A DNA stretch of 47,746 nt. Source: JAHRVQ01 sp964548025. GTDB lineage: Bacteria; Pseudomonadota; Gammaproteobacteria; Pseudomonadales; Azotimanducaceae. The notes beneath the pieces were generated by a model. That model worked only from the letters and a program-made list of their open reading frames with translations, was not told where the DNA came from and ran no database searches. Of this stretch, positions 1 through 7,737 are shown piece after piece (positions within the stretch are counted from its first letter, which is position 1; each line of letters opens with the position of its first letter). The DNA lies in NCBI GenBank assembly GCA_964548025.1, contig CAZJRI010000024.1, positions 1 to 47,746 of the forward strand, read 5' to 3'. A program made the position numbers and the translations under genes.

Positions 1-84
1 GAATTGCCGGAAGACAGCAGGCAAAGACGTTCGTTTGAAAAAAGGCTGACTTCGTATAATCTGGGTATTCCCCTTCAACTTTGA
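1..84 (+). CDS. C-terminal end of an unidentified upstream gene (partial)
   Basis: Frame 1 is open from the window edge to a TGA at 82-84, while the other two forward frames close sooner. The 27 visible residues are polar and basic and end in LGIPLQL; no domain can be recognised. The stop lies 17 bases before the GTG of the VWA gene, so the two may form an operon. In related bacteria CoxE-like VWA genes often follow a MoxR-type ATPase, which would be a reasonable guess for this gene, but nothing in the fragment proves it. Confidence 0.4.
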   Translation, partial: ELPEDSRQRRSFEKRLTSYNLGIPLQL

Positions 85-101
85 AATTCGAGTAGTTTGT
101 T

Positions 102-1553
102 GTGCTAATTAATTTCTTCGACCGATTGAGAGAGTTCAGAATTCCTGTTTCGGTTCGAGAATTACTCGACTGTCTTGCCGTACTGAGAGAAGGTTTGGCT
201 TATGCAGACCTCGATCAGTTTTATTTTCTGAGCCGCATGGTTCTGGTGAAGGACGAGAAGTATTTTGATCGATTCGATCTTGCATTTAACGCGTTCTTTG
301 AAGGCCTCGGCAATGTTGAAGATGTTTTTGAAGATTATAATAATGTCGAGTTGCTGGAAGAAGTACTGGCACGCCACTTCCCCAGAATGTCAGATAATCA
401 GCTATCTTCGCTGCTGGCAGAATATCGCCAACAGGTTGAACAGAAAAAGCAAGCCGGTAAAAAACCGGGATTATCAATGGATGATGATCAGGCGAAGCCA
501 GGGCAAAGCACCAGCAGGCAGGACGATTCGGTTCCCAACAGACCAGATAAGTCTTGCGATCTGGATGAAAGAGAAGATGGGCAATCATCCCGTGCGGATG
601 AGGGGGATAGCGGAGATTCTGGCGACGCTGACAATGGTGAGAGTGGAACCGGTGATGGTGGTGAAGCTGGCGAAGGTGATAATGGAGAGTCAGGTGAGGG
701 TGATCAAGGAGAGTCTGGCGATGGAGATAACGGAGAAAAGGGGGAAGGAGAAGACGGAAAGGAGGGCGAAGGCACCAATGGTGAGAAGGGTGTCGGGTCG
801 GGAGACCATCCCGGTCAGGGCATCAGGGACGATCTTGATTCAGTCTCTCAGCGATCTGCAAGCAAGGTGTGGCAGCTAAGGCAGTTTGAAGAACTTGATC
901 CGGAAGTGGAACTCGGTACGCGGAACATCAAGATGGCCTTGCGCAGGTTGAGGAAATTTGCAAGAACAGCCCCTGATTATGAACTGGATATCGAAGATAC
1001 AATTAGAAGTACTGCAAAAAACGGCGGGCTCCTCGAGATAAAAGAGGTGCCGGAGCGTCATAATTCAGTAAAGGTGCTGCTCTTCCTCGATATCGGTGGT
1101 TCCATGGATGACCATATCGCCTTGTGTGCCCAATTATTCTCGGCTGCGAGATCGGAATTCAAATATCTTGAATACTATTATTTTCATAATTTCATTTATG
1201 AATCCGTGTGGAAAGACAATGAAAGAAGGACAGAAGAAAAAGTAAAAACCTTCGATCTGATCCACCGGTTCGGCAGGGATTACAAGATTATATTCGTTGG
1301 CGACGCTAGTATGGCACGGCATGAGGTCGCCGAACGAGGAGGTAGTGTCGAACATTTCAATGCAGAACCAGGTGAAATCTGGTTATCCAGGATTCAGAAC
1401 CATTTTAAGAAAATCGTCTGGCTCAATCCGGTGGATGTACACAAATGGCAGGACTCGTATACGATCCAGATGATTGACCGCCTGATGGAGAAACAAATGT
1501 ATCATCTCAGCGTCGAAGGAATCGACAAGGCAATGAAATACCTGGTTCGGTAG
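102..1553 (+). CDS. CoxE-like VWA domain protein with repetitive acidic linker
   Basis: A 483-residue protein starting at GTG. Residues 1-125 are a helical N-terminal region typical of the CoxE/YeaD-like VWA family. Residues 125-250 are low-complexity and very rich in Gly, Glu and Asp. Residues 255-483 form the VWA domain. The metal-binding MIDAS loop is at about residue 330 and reads DIGGSMDD, that is DxGxS instead of the textbook DxSxS; I recall this variant in this branch of the family. There is no signal peptide or membrane segment, so it should be cytosolic. VWA proteins of this type usually work with a MoxR AAA+ ATPase as a chaperone or metal-insertion pair, and the partial gene just upstream may be that partner. 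The specific target is unknown. Confidence 0.85.
   Translation: MLINFFDRLREFRIPVSVRELLDCLAVLREGLAYADLDQFYFLSRMVLVKDEKYFDRFDLAFNAFFEGLGNVEDVFEDYNNVELLEEVLARHFPRMSDNQLSSLLAEYRQQVEQKKQAGKKPGLSMDDDQAKPGQSTSRQDDSVPNRPDKSCDLDEREDGQSSRADEGDSGDSGDADNGESGTGDGGEAGEGDNGESGEGDQGESGDGDNGEKGEGEDGKEGEGTNGEKGVGSGDHPGQGIRDDLDSVSQRSASKVWQLRQFEELDPEVELGTRNIKMALRRLRKFARTAPDYELDIEDTIRSTAKNGGLLEIKEVPERHNSVKVLLFLDIGGSMDDHIALCAQLFSAARSEFKYLEYYYFHNFIYESVWKDNERRTEEKVKTFDLIHRFGRDYKIIFVGDASMARHEVAERGGSVEHFNAEPGEIWLSRIQNHFKKIVWLNPVDVHKWQDSYTIQMIDRLMEKQMYHLSVEGIDKAMKYLVR
630..797 (+). repeat. Seven 24-bp (8-residue) repeats in the VWA linker
   Basis: Residues 177-232 of the VWA protein divide into seven 8-residue units of the form DNGESGEG, the last three diverging to DNGEKGEG, EDGKEGEG and TNGEKGVG. 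The DNA is degenerate at third positions, so the repeat is partly old. The segment would be a flexible, strongly acidic spacer between the N-terminal region and the VWA domain. Copy number is likely to vary between strains. Confidence 0.8.
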
Positions 1554-1578
1554 CGGAGTTGTCGTGTCGTCGTCATGA

Positions 1579-2772
1579 TCAATCAGGTAAATCGAGTACC
1601 CGCTTTGCAATCACGTTAAGCTGCACTTCCGATGTGCCACCCTCGATTGAATTGGCCCTGGATCTTAGCCATTCTCTCGTGGTGGCGAGTTCTCGTGCGT
1701 TGAATCCTTCGCCTTCCCAGCCGAGACTGTTGGTCCCCTGAATTTCCAGCATGACTTCATAACGATCTTTATTGAGTTCAGTACCATAAAGCTTGAACAT
1801 CGATGAGGTTGCGCTTGGACCCGTGCTCAATCTGGCTTCTTCAGAAGCACGCTTCATTGTGATGGCGAATGCGGCACCGTCCATCTTGTGACTCACTACC
1901 CGGTCCCTGAGTCGGACATCTGCTATACGGTTGTTGACTTCGCCAGCGTATTGCTTCGCCTGGTTCTCCATTGAATGTTGTGAGCCACTGCGTGAGCCAC
2001 CCATGCCCATTCCCGAGATCATGGTGCGTTCGTGTTGCAATAGCCGCTTTGCGATAGTCCAACCTTCATTGATTGTGCCGATCAGGTTTTTTCGGGGCAC
2101 TTTGACATCATCAAAGAACGTTTCACAAAATGGAGAGCTACCGCTAATCAGTTTTATCGGTTTCGTCATCACACCCTGGGTTGTCATATCGAATAGAATG
2201 AAACTGATGCCATTATGTTTTGGTACATCAGTATCTGTTCTTACGAGACAGAAAATCCAGTCAGCCTTGTCTGCATAGGATGTCCAGATCTTCGAGCCAT
2301 TGATGATGTATTCATCGCCCTCAAGCACAGCCCTGGTTTGCAGACTGGCCAGATCTGAGCCGGAGCCGGGTTCACTATAGCCCTGACACCAGCGAATCTC
2401 TCCCCTGACGATCTTTGGAATATGTTCCAGCTTCTGTTCTTCGCTGGCAAATTCAAGCAGGACAGGTCCAAGCATGCTCACACCAAAAGAGGTGAGAGGT
2501 GGTCGAGCATGGATTTGTCGAAGTTCTTCCTGCAGGACGCGCGCTTCGGCTTTGTTTAATCCGCCACCACCATACTCTTTTGGCCAGGTCGGACAGGTCC
2601 ATCCCTTGGCGCCCATATTGTCGAGCCATAGTTTGGCATCAGGATTTGGATAGGTTTCATTGCGGCCACCCCAGACCGTCTCATCCTCCGTTGCGGGGCT
2701 CCTCATGCTTTGAGGGCAGTTTTCTTCAAGCCAGCTACGGGTTTCCTTTCTGAAATCTTCTAGGGCGGTCAC
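1579..2772 (-). CDS. Acyl-CoA dehydrogenase family protein
   Basis: A 397-residue flavoprotein of the acyl-CoA dehydrogenase superfamily, expected to introduce an alpha-beta double bond into an acyl-CoA using FAD and pass electrons to ETF. Residues 1-120 are the N-terminal helical domain. The middle beta domain has the signature WCQGYSEPGSGSDLASLQT around residues 127-145. The C-terminal helical domain ends with the family signature EGGTSEVQLNVIAKRVL. The start is GTG, preceded by a good AAGGAG site. It stands alone between a VWA gene and a GH172 gene with no other beta-oxidation gene nearby, so the substrate cannot be inferred. It resembles the FadE-like dehydrogenases common in marine gammaproteobacteria and actinobacteria. 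Confidence 0.9.
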   Translation of the reverse strand: MTALEDFRKETRSWLEENCPQSMRSPATEDETVWGGRNETYPNPDAKLWLDNMGAKGWTCPTWPKEYGGGGLNKAEARVLQEELRQIHARPPLTSFGVSMLGPVLLEFASEEQKLEHIPKIVRGEIRWCQGYSEPGSGSDLASLQTRAVLEGDEYIINGSKIWTSYADKADWIFCLVRTDTDVPKHNGISFILFDMTTQGVMTKPIKLISGSSPFCETFFDDVKVPRKNLIGTINEGWTIAKRLLQHERTMISGMGMGGSRSGSQHSMENQAKQYAGEVNNRIADVRLRDRVVSHKMDGAAFAITMKRASEEARLSTGPSATSSMFKLYGTELNKDRYEVMLEIQGTNSLGWEGEGFNARELATTREWLRSRANSIEGGTSEVQLNVIAKRVLDLPD

Positions 2773-3056
2773 AAAAATCTCCTTTGAGAGTTTTAGAATG
2801 GGTAAATTTTATCATCGGTACGAGTTTGCGGCCATCGTGATGATCCTCGATCTCTGGTCTGTCAGGTTCCCATCAGGATAATGTTTTCAGGCTAGCTAGA
2901 TAGGTAATGTTGTTTTTCGCAGTTCAGGCCCTGACAGCCAATATAAACATCCAGTGTAGATTGAAGCATCTCAGGCTCGTTAGGTGCTGATTCAATCAGG
3001 AGCGAACCCGATGGCTGTTGAGGTATGAGATTAACAGTTACGAAATCGAATAAGGT

Positions 3057-4139
3057 CTAATTAACTTCCAGAAAGTCCTTCTCAGGTAGTGCCGGATGAG
3101 GTGTTGAAGGCAAAGTCTGATACCAGTAGGCCACCGAGGCAATGTCATCCTGCAAGGGAAGGTATCTTCTGCCGGATCGCCATCCGAGCGCCTGAATGGT
3201 AACGCTGAGCTTCGCTTTAAACCGGATGGGATCAGATATGTGCCAGCGGTAAAGACCGAATCGCTGCTGGCTGCTGTAGCGACCGTCCGGTCTGATTATC
3301 TGGTGCAATCCCGCCTGCGGCGTGGTAAATGCTGTATAGCCCCCTTCCTCTTTACCAAGATCGAAATTATACGAACCACAGAAGTAGTCCTCGGTGCCCG
3401 TGCCGCATATAGTGGGAAATTCTTCGTCATCATCCATGAAGAATTTTATTTCTCCTTCTCCCCACCATCCTCGATTATTCACCCCCCAGGCCATGTAGGT
3501 GCCAACGTACTGTCCCTGGCCCGATATATTGTCGACGATCGTATATGTCTCCTTGTAAGGAAGTGGATTTGATCGTCTGAATTGAGCATGGAAGTAAGCG
3601 CAGTCGTCGGGCACCTTCGTCAGGGTGTAGTTGATCTGGTAGTAGAGCACCATTGGCTCAACGTCGATATTTGTCAGTGTAATTCGACAGCGGCGTTTAA
3701 ATGGCATCTCCCAGTAGCAGTTAAATGCGCTGCCCGGATTAACGCAGACTGCTAACGACGACAGATGGGCATATTTACCCCAGCCCATCGCAAAGAAGTC
3801 CCCAACCGGGCATTCGACGGAAGGATGTTCCTGGTCGTCCCAGTAGATTCTGAGAATGCTGAATCGCCAGTTCCCGGTCGGTGTCATCCAGATTTGCTGG
3901 ATGGCTCCCTCATCTTCAATGTCAGCAAGGGTAAAAGTCTCCCCTGCAGATATACGCACAGAGGGAGAGATTTTCCAGCCCTGACCGAGGTCCCGGGCGG
4001 CTTCGGCGCCTGTCCCCTCAGTCGCCATGCCAGCCTGACCTTTTGCGCCGGTGAAGCTCTCAGGGCTGATCGATCTGCTTTCTGCGTCTGACAGACGACT
4101 GATATTGCCCATATGCAGGCCTAAACCGTTGAAACTCAT
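3057..4139 (-). CDS. DUF2961 / glycoside hydrolase family 172 protein
   Basis: About 360 residues if it starts at the ATG giving MSFNGLGLHMG. I chose this start because AAGGA lies eight bases upstream; an in-frame start 14 codons earlier has no such site. The family signature is plain: GEGEIKFFMDDDEEFPTICG followed directly by TGTEDYF. The glutamates in GEGE and TEDY are the expected catalytic pair of GH172 enzymes, of which an alpha-D-fructofuranosidase and arabinofuranosidases are characterised. There is no signal peptide, which suggests a cytosolic enzyme or an unusual export route. No transporter, SusD or other sugar gene is nearby, so the substrate is unknown. Family assignment is firm, activity is inference. 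Confidence 0.85.
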   Translation of the reverse strand: MSFNGLGLHMGNISRLSDAESRSISPESFTGAKGQAGMATEGTGAEAARDLGQGWKISPSVRISAGETFTLADIEDEGAIQQIWMTPTGNWRFSILRIYWDDQEHPSVECPVGDFFAMGWGKYAHLSSLAVCVNPGSAFNCYWEMPFKRRCRITLTNIDVEPMVLYYQINYTLTKVPDDCAYFHAQFRRSNPLPYKETYTIVDNISGQGQYVGTYMAWGVNNRGWWGEGEIKFFMDDDEEFPTICGTGTEDYFCGSYNFDLGKEEGGYTAFTTPQAGLHQIIRPDGRYSSQQRFGLYRWHISDPIRFKAKLSVTIQALGWRSGRRYLPLQDDIASVAYWYQTLPSTPHPALPEKDFLEVN

Positions 4140-4275
4140 TTGATTTTTCCTTGATATCTGATACTGGCTGAAACTACACAAATTACTTCGGACTTACCAT
4201 AGCTGGATCTTGATGTTTGGATGCAGATGATGAAATTTCGACTATCGTTTAACTAGGAAAGATGGAATTCAATGA

Positions 4276-4848
4276 ATGAGTACAGAATGGCTAACGCCAA
4301 ATGAAGTGGCAGAGTTACTTCTGGTGTCACCGGTAACCGTTCGCCAATGGGCCCAGAAAGGCATGTTGGAGGCACGGACGACCCCAGGTGGACACCGACG
4401 ATTCTCCATGGACGTCGTTAGACAGTTTGCCGTTCGTGAGGGCATGGCATCACGGCTGCGCGGAAAAGGAAATCGAAGTATCCTCGTTGTAGATGATGAC
4501 GAGCAGTTAAACAGATTCCTGGTTGAACTCATAAAATCCAAAGACTGCGGAGCCCTGGTCGAAAGTGCTTTCGACGGTTTTGAAGCCGGTACCAAGGTGC
4601 AGCAGGTAAAACCTGATCTGGTTTTGCTCGACCTCATGATGCCCGGGCTGGATGGGTTTCAGGTTTGTGAGCGACTCAAGAGCGATGTCGATACCATGCA
4701 CATTCAGGTTATCGCTATGTCTGGTTTCTACTCACAGGAGAATGAAGGCAAGGTGATGCAGGCAGGTGCCGACTGCTTTCTGAAGAAACCGTTTACCAAT
4801 AGCGAAGTGCTTGAAGCATGCGGATTTGAAGTAAAATCCGCAGGATAA
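4276..4848 (+). CDS. Excisionase-type HTH plus response-regulator receiver protein
   Basis: 190 residues in two domains. Residues 5-55 are a MerR/excisionase-like winged helix (LTPNEVAELLLVSPVTVRQW, then TPGGHRRF). Residues 67-185 are a CheY-like receiver: acidic pocket VVDDDE, phospho-acceptor Asp in LVLLDLMMPGLDG, and the conserved Lys in FLKKPF. The order is DNA-binding first and receiver last, the reverse of OmpR or NarL types. No histidine kinase is adjacent, so it is an orphan. It ends two bases before the convergent ppiB stop. It is probably a phosphorylation-controlled DNA-binding regulator; target genes and kinase are unknown. Confidence 0.85.
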   Translation: MSTEWLTPNEVAELLLVSPVTVRQWAQKGMLEARTTPGGHRRFSMDVVRQFAVREGMASRLRGKGNRSILVVDDDEQLNRFLVELIKSKDCGALVESAFDGFEAGTKVQQVKPDLVLLDLMMPGLDGFQVCERLKSDVDTMHIQVIAMSGFYSQENEGKVMQAGADCFLKKPFTNSEVLEACGFEVKSAG

Positions 4849-4850
4849 AT

Positions 4851-5354
4851 CTAACCGTCAAGGACGCTATTCCAGGCGTCGATTCTGTCTTTCTGCGCTT
4901 CAAACAAGGCATCTGTATCACCGGATATTTTGATTGAAACTATCTGATCCCCCTGCTCGATAGCATCGACAACACTCTGATCTTCAGCCCCGTTCACTGC
5001 GCCAAACACTGAATGAGCGCCATCCAGATGTGGTGTCGCGACGTGGGTGATAAAGAACTGGCTGCCGTTAGTCCCGGGCCCCGCATTTGCCATTGACAAT
5101 TTACCCGGTCCATCGTGCTTAAGTGAAGCATCGAATTCATCCTCGAATTCGTAGCCTGGATTACCAGTGCCGGTACCATTTGGGCAGCCGCCCTGAATCA
5201 TAAAGTTTGCTATTACACGATGGAAATTGAGCCCATCGTAGTAGCCTCTCTTGGAGAGATTGGCGAAGCTTGCGACCGTTACGGGAGCAAGCTCCGGGAA
5301 CAGTGTTAGATTGATCGTGCCTTTTGAAGTTTCGATAGTAGCTGTGATATCCAA
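4851..5354 (-). CDS. ppiB: Peptidyl-prolyl cis-trans isomerase, cyclophilin type
   Basis: 167 residues, close to the E. coli PpiB length. Cyclophilin signatures are present: FHRVIANFMIQGGCPNGTG holds the catalytic Arg in FHR, followed by GPGTNGSQFFIT and a HLDGAHSVFG loop. With no signal peptide it should be the cytoplasmic form that speeds proline isomerisation during folding. It lies 26 bases downstream of gltA on the same strand and may be read through from it. In E. coli ppiB is next to lpxH and cysS; here lpxH is more than 40 kb away, so that linkage is broken. Confidence 0.92.
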   Translation of the reverse strand: MDITATIETSKGTINLTLFPELAPVTVASFANLSKRGYYDGLNFHRVIANFMIQGGCPNGTGTGNPGYEFEDEFDASLKHDGPGKLSMANAGPGTNGSQFFITHVATPHLDGAHSVFGAVNGAEDQSVVDAIEQGDQIVSIKISGDTDALFEAQKDRIDAWNSVLDG

Positions 5355-5380
5355 CGTATTGTCCTATTCCTGTTTCAGAT

Positions 5381-6661
5381 TTATCTTGATGTTATCTCGC
5401 TGTAATCCCGGCGTGATTCACCGAGATAGAGCTGTCGTGGCCTGGCAATCTTGTATGGCTCACTCAACATTTCGTTCCAGTGCGTTATCCAGCCTGGCAT
5501 ACGACCGAGGGTGAATATGACAGTGAACAACTCAGTTGGAATACCCACTGCTTTCAAAGTGATACCAGAATAGAAGTCAATATTAGGATAGAGTTTGCGC
5601 TCGATAAAATAATCATCTTCTCTGGCAATCTTCTCAAGTCGTTTTGCGACACCGAGAAGGGGCTCGTCTTCTATTCCCTGTTCTTCGAGAACCGAATGGC
5701 AGGATTCCTGCATGACGGTTGCCCGGGGATCGAAGTTTTTGTATACCCGATGTCCGAATCCCATGAGTTTGAACGGATCATCTTTGTCTTTCGCTTTGGC
5801 TACATATTCCTCGACTCTTGATTCGTCGCCAATTTCATTGAGCATATTCAGTACTGCTTCATTCGCACCACCGTGTGCCGGTCCCCAGAGTGCGCCGACT
5901 CCGGCAGAAATTGCCGCATAGGGATTGCAATCAGTCGAACCTGCCATTCTTACCGTTGAGGTTGAGGCATTTTGTTCGTGATCGGCATGTAATATGAAGA
6001 TCCGGTCCATGGCATTGGCGATTGTTGGACTGATGTTTGAGTCTTTACCGGCCTCACCGAAACACATATGAAGAAAATTCTCTGCATAGGGAAGGTCGGG
6101 ATTGGGTTCTATAAATTGCTCTCCTTTACCATGCTTAAATGCCATGGCTGCCAGAGTTGGAATCTTGGCTATGAGCCTATGCGCGGTTAGCATCCTGTCG
6201 TCCGCATTGGTGATATCTGTTTCTTCATGATAGAGAGAGGCTAAACCCGCAATCGCAGAGCTCACCATCGACATTGGATGAGCCCCCTTAGTAAAACCGT
6301 TAAATATATTCTGGAAATTTGAATCGATGGATTGATGTGAAATGATGCTTGCTTTAAATGAATCGTATTCCGATGTATTTGGCAGTTCGCCGTTAAGCAG
6401 CAGATAACATACTTCAAGATGATTGGACTTTTGTGCCAGTTGCTCGATGGGGTATCCCCGGTACATCAGAATACCGGCGTCGCCATCTATGTAAGTGACC
6501 TTTGAATCACAACTGGCTGTCGAAAGAAATCCCGGGTCATAGGTAAATATCCCCTGGGAAATAAGCCCCCTTACGTCGACGACGTTATTGCCTTCTTGTG
6601 CGGGAAGGACTGGCAATTCCGTCGTATTCCCATCTATTGTTATAGATACTTTCTGCGTCAT
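5381..6661 (-). CDS. gltA: Citrate synthase, hexameric (type I) form
   Basis: 426 residues from the ATG giving MTQKVSIT; the open frame extends 18 codons further, but GGGAG lies just ahead of this ATG and the length then matches E. coli GltA (427). It condenses oxaloacetate and acetyl-CoA to citrate. Catalytic regions are visible: HADHEQNAST, GFGHRVYKNFDPRA with the second active-site His, and the Asp in NIDFYSGITLKAVG. The N-terminal beta-rich extension (residues 1-50) is the mark of the NADH-sensitive gammaproteobacterial form. It is divergent from sdhCDAB across a 300-bp spacer, the arrangement seen in Pseudomonas and E. coli. Confidence 0.97.
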   Translation of the reverse strand: MTQKVSITIDGNTTELPVLPAQEGNNVVDVRGLISQGIFTYDPGFLSTASCDSKVTYIDGDAGILMYRGYPIEQLAQKSNHLEVCYLLLNGELPNTSEYDSFKASIISHQSIDSNFQNIFNGFTKGAHPMSMVSSAIAGLASLYHEETDITNADDRMLTAHRLIAKIPTLAAMAFKHGKGEQFIEPNPDLPYAENFLHMCFGEAGKDSNISPTIANAMDRIFILHADHEQNASTSTVRMAGSTDCNPYAAISAGVGALWGPAHGGANEAVLNMLNEIGDESRVEEYVAKAKDKDDPFKLMGFGHRVYKNFDPRATVMQESCHSVLEEQGIEDEPLLGVAKRLEKIAREDDYFIERKLYPNIDFYSGITLKAVGIPTELFTVIFTLGRMPGWITHWNEMLSEPYKIARPRQLYLGESRRDYSEITSR

Positions 6662-6961
6662 ATATGACTCCCGAATTAGGGTGTAACGTGTTTTGTCGCT
6701 GAGACAGAGCGTCACATCATTTCAAAACCAACCAGCCTTGTAAAGCCTTGTGCTTTGCGGCTTAGGTCCAAATTGCACGTTTGTTTTTTAATAGCAAACT
6801 CACTATCATTGTGCAGACACAGGTGTAGCGCAGTTTCTATGAACACCTCAGTTCGAGATATTGAGAGATTAAAGCCACTACCAGTAAACCTTACGACTCA
6901 TCGAACTTGAGCCGATAGCCCAGTCATTTAATGACCAGGGTGCCATTTATGAGAAAAAACA
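6662..6961. promoter_or_regulatory. Divergent gltA / sdhC control region
   Basis: A 300-bp noncoding spacer between two divergently read TCA operons; it must hold both promoters. I could not place a convincing -35/-10 pair for either direction. It contains a perfect 13-bp inverted repeat, GTCATT-T-AATGAC at 6923-6935, 26 bases upstream of the sdhC start, which is a candidate operator. No ORF or RNA gene is apparent. Confidence 0.5.
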
Positions 6962-7342
6962 GTGAAGAATGATCATCGTCCCGTAAATATCGATCTTACC
7001 GATCTCTTTGCCTGGCCTGCCATGGCATATGTGTCAATTCTACATCGGATTGCCGGTGTCGTCCTGTTTGTTGGCATCGGTTTTGGCCTTTATGCACTTG
7101 ATATGTCCCTCTCATCTGCAAATGGATTTGAGACGGTCAGGGGGTTGATGAAGTCTCCCGTGGGGATGTTTATTACCTGGGGATTGCTGACCGGCCTCGC
7201 GTTCCACTTTGTTGCGGGCATCAAACATCTGTTGATGGATTTTGGAATAGGTGAAACGCTCGAAGGTGCCAGATTTGGTTCACGCATTACAATGGTAATC
7301 TCGATCATACTGGCAGGACTCGTAGCGGTCTGGGTCATTTAG
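6962..7342 (+). CDS. sdhC: Succinate dehydrogenase cytochrome b556 subunit
   Basis: 126 residues, GTG start. It is the large membrane anchor of complex II, binding heme b and ubiquinone. The signature RPVNIDLTDL and SILHRIAGV near the N-terminus match SdhC, and HFVAGIKHLLMDFG carries the His residues expected around the heme ligand. Three transmembrane helices can be seen, near residues 20-40, 60-80 and 104-125. It is the first gene of sdhCDAB. The nearby ATG at 6949 is out of frame, which supports the GTG start. Assignment is secure from sequence and gene order. Confidence 0.95.
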   Translation: MKNDHRPVNIDLTDLFAWPAMAYVSILHRIAGVVLFVGIGFGLYALDMSLSSANGFETVRGLMKSPVGMFITWGLLTGLAFHFVAGIKHLLMDFGIGETLEGARFGSRITMVISIILAGLVAVWVI

Positions 7343-7365
7343 AGACAGAGATAGAGACAGACAAT

Positions 7366-7734
7366 ATGATTACACAAATCACCAGTTTTTCACGCAACGG
7401 ACTGTCCGACTGGTTGGTGCAGCGTGTCACGGCAGTGATACTTGCGCTTTATTCGGTCGTTGTCGTCGGTTACCTGCTAATTAATGGTGGCGTTAATTTC
7501 ACCGAGTGGCGCCAGTTGTTTGAACAGACATGGATGCAGATATTTACACTGCTTGCAGTGATCTCAACTTGTGCACATGCATGGATAGGCATGTGGACGA
7601 TTGGTACTGACTATATTCGCGAGCATTACTTTGGTAGCAGTGCGGTTGTGGCACGTTTTGTCTACCAGGTTATCTGCATCATCACGCTGGCGGTCTACCT
7701 GATCTGGTGCGTAAAGATTCTTTGGGGGAATTAG
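7366..7734 (+). CDS. sdhD: Succinate dehydrogenase hydrophobic membrane anchor subunit
   Basis: 122 residues with three transmembrane helices. The N-terminal GLSDWLVQRVTAVILALYSV is typical of SdhD, and HAWIGMWTIGTDYI holds the conserved region near the heme and quinone site. It pairs with SdhC to anchor SdhAB to the inner membrane. It follows sdhC after 23 bases; that spacer contains a short imperfect AGAGACAGA direct repeat. Confidence 0.94.
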   Translation: MITQITSFSRNGLSDWLVQRVTAVILALYSVVVVGYLLINGGVNFTEWRQLFEQTWMQIFTLLAVISTCAHAWIGMWTIGTDYIREHYFGSSAVVARFVYQVICIITLAVYLIWCVKILWGN

Positions 7735-7737
7735 GTA

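Noticed and set aside
265..879. Plus-strand 204-codon ORF inside the VWA gene
   Set aside because: A different-frame shadow of a well-supported gene, with no recognisable domain.
2773..3056. Small genes between the acyl-CoA dehydrogenase and GH172 genes
   Set aside because: Only very short open frames (longest I noted about 27 codons) without ribosome sites; nothing further seen in the spacer.
7342..7365. AGAGACAGA direct repeat between sdhC and sdhD
   Set aside because: Very short, imperfect and purine-rich; probably chance near a ribosome site.
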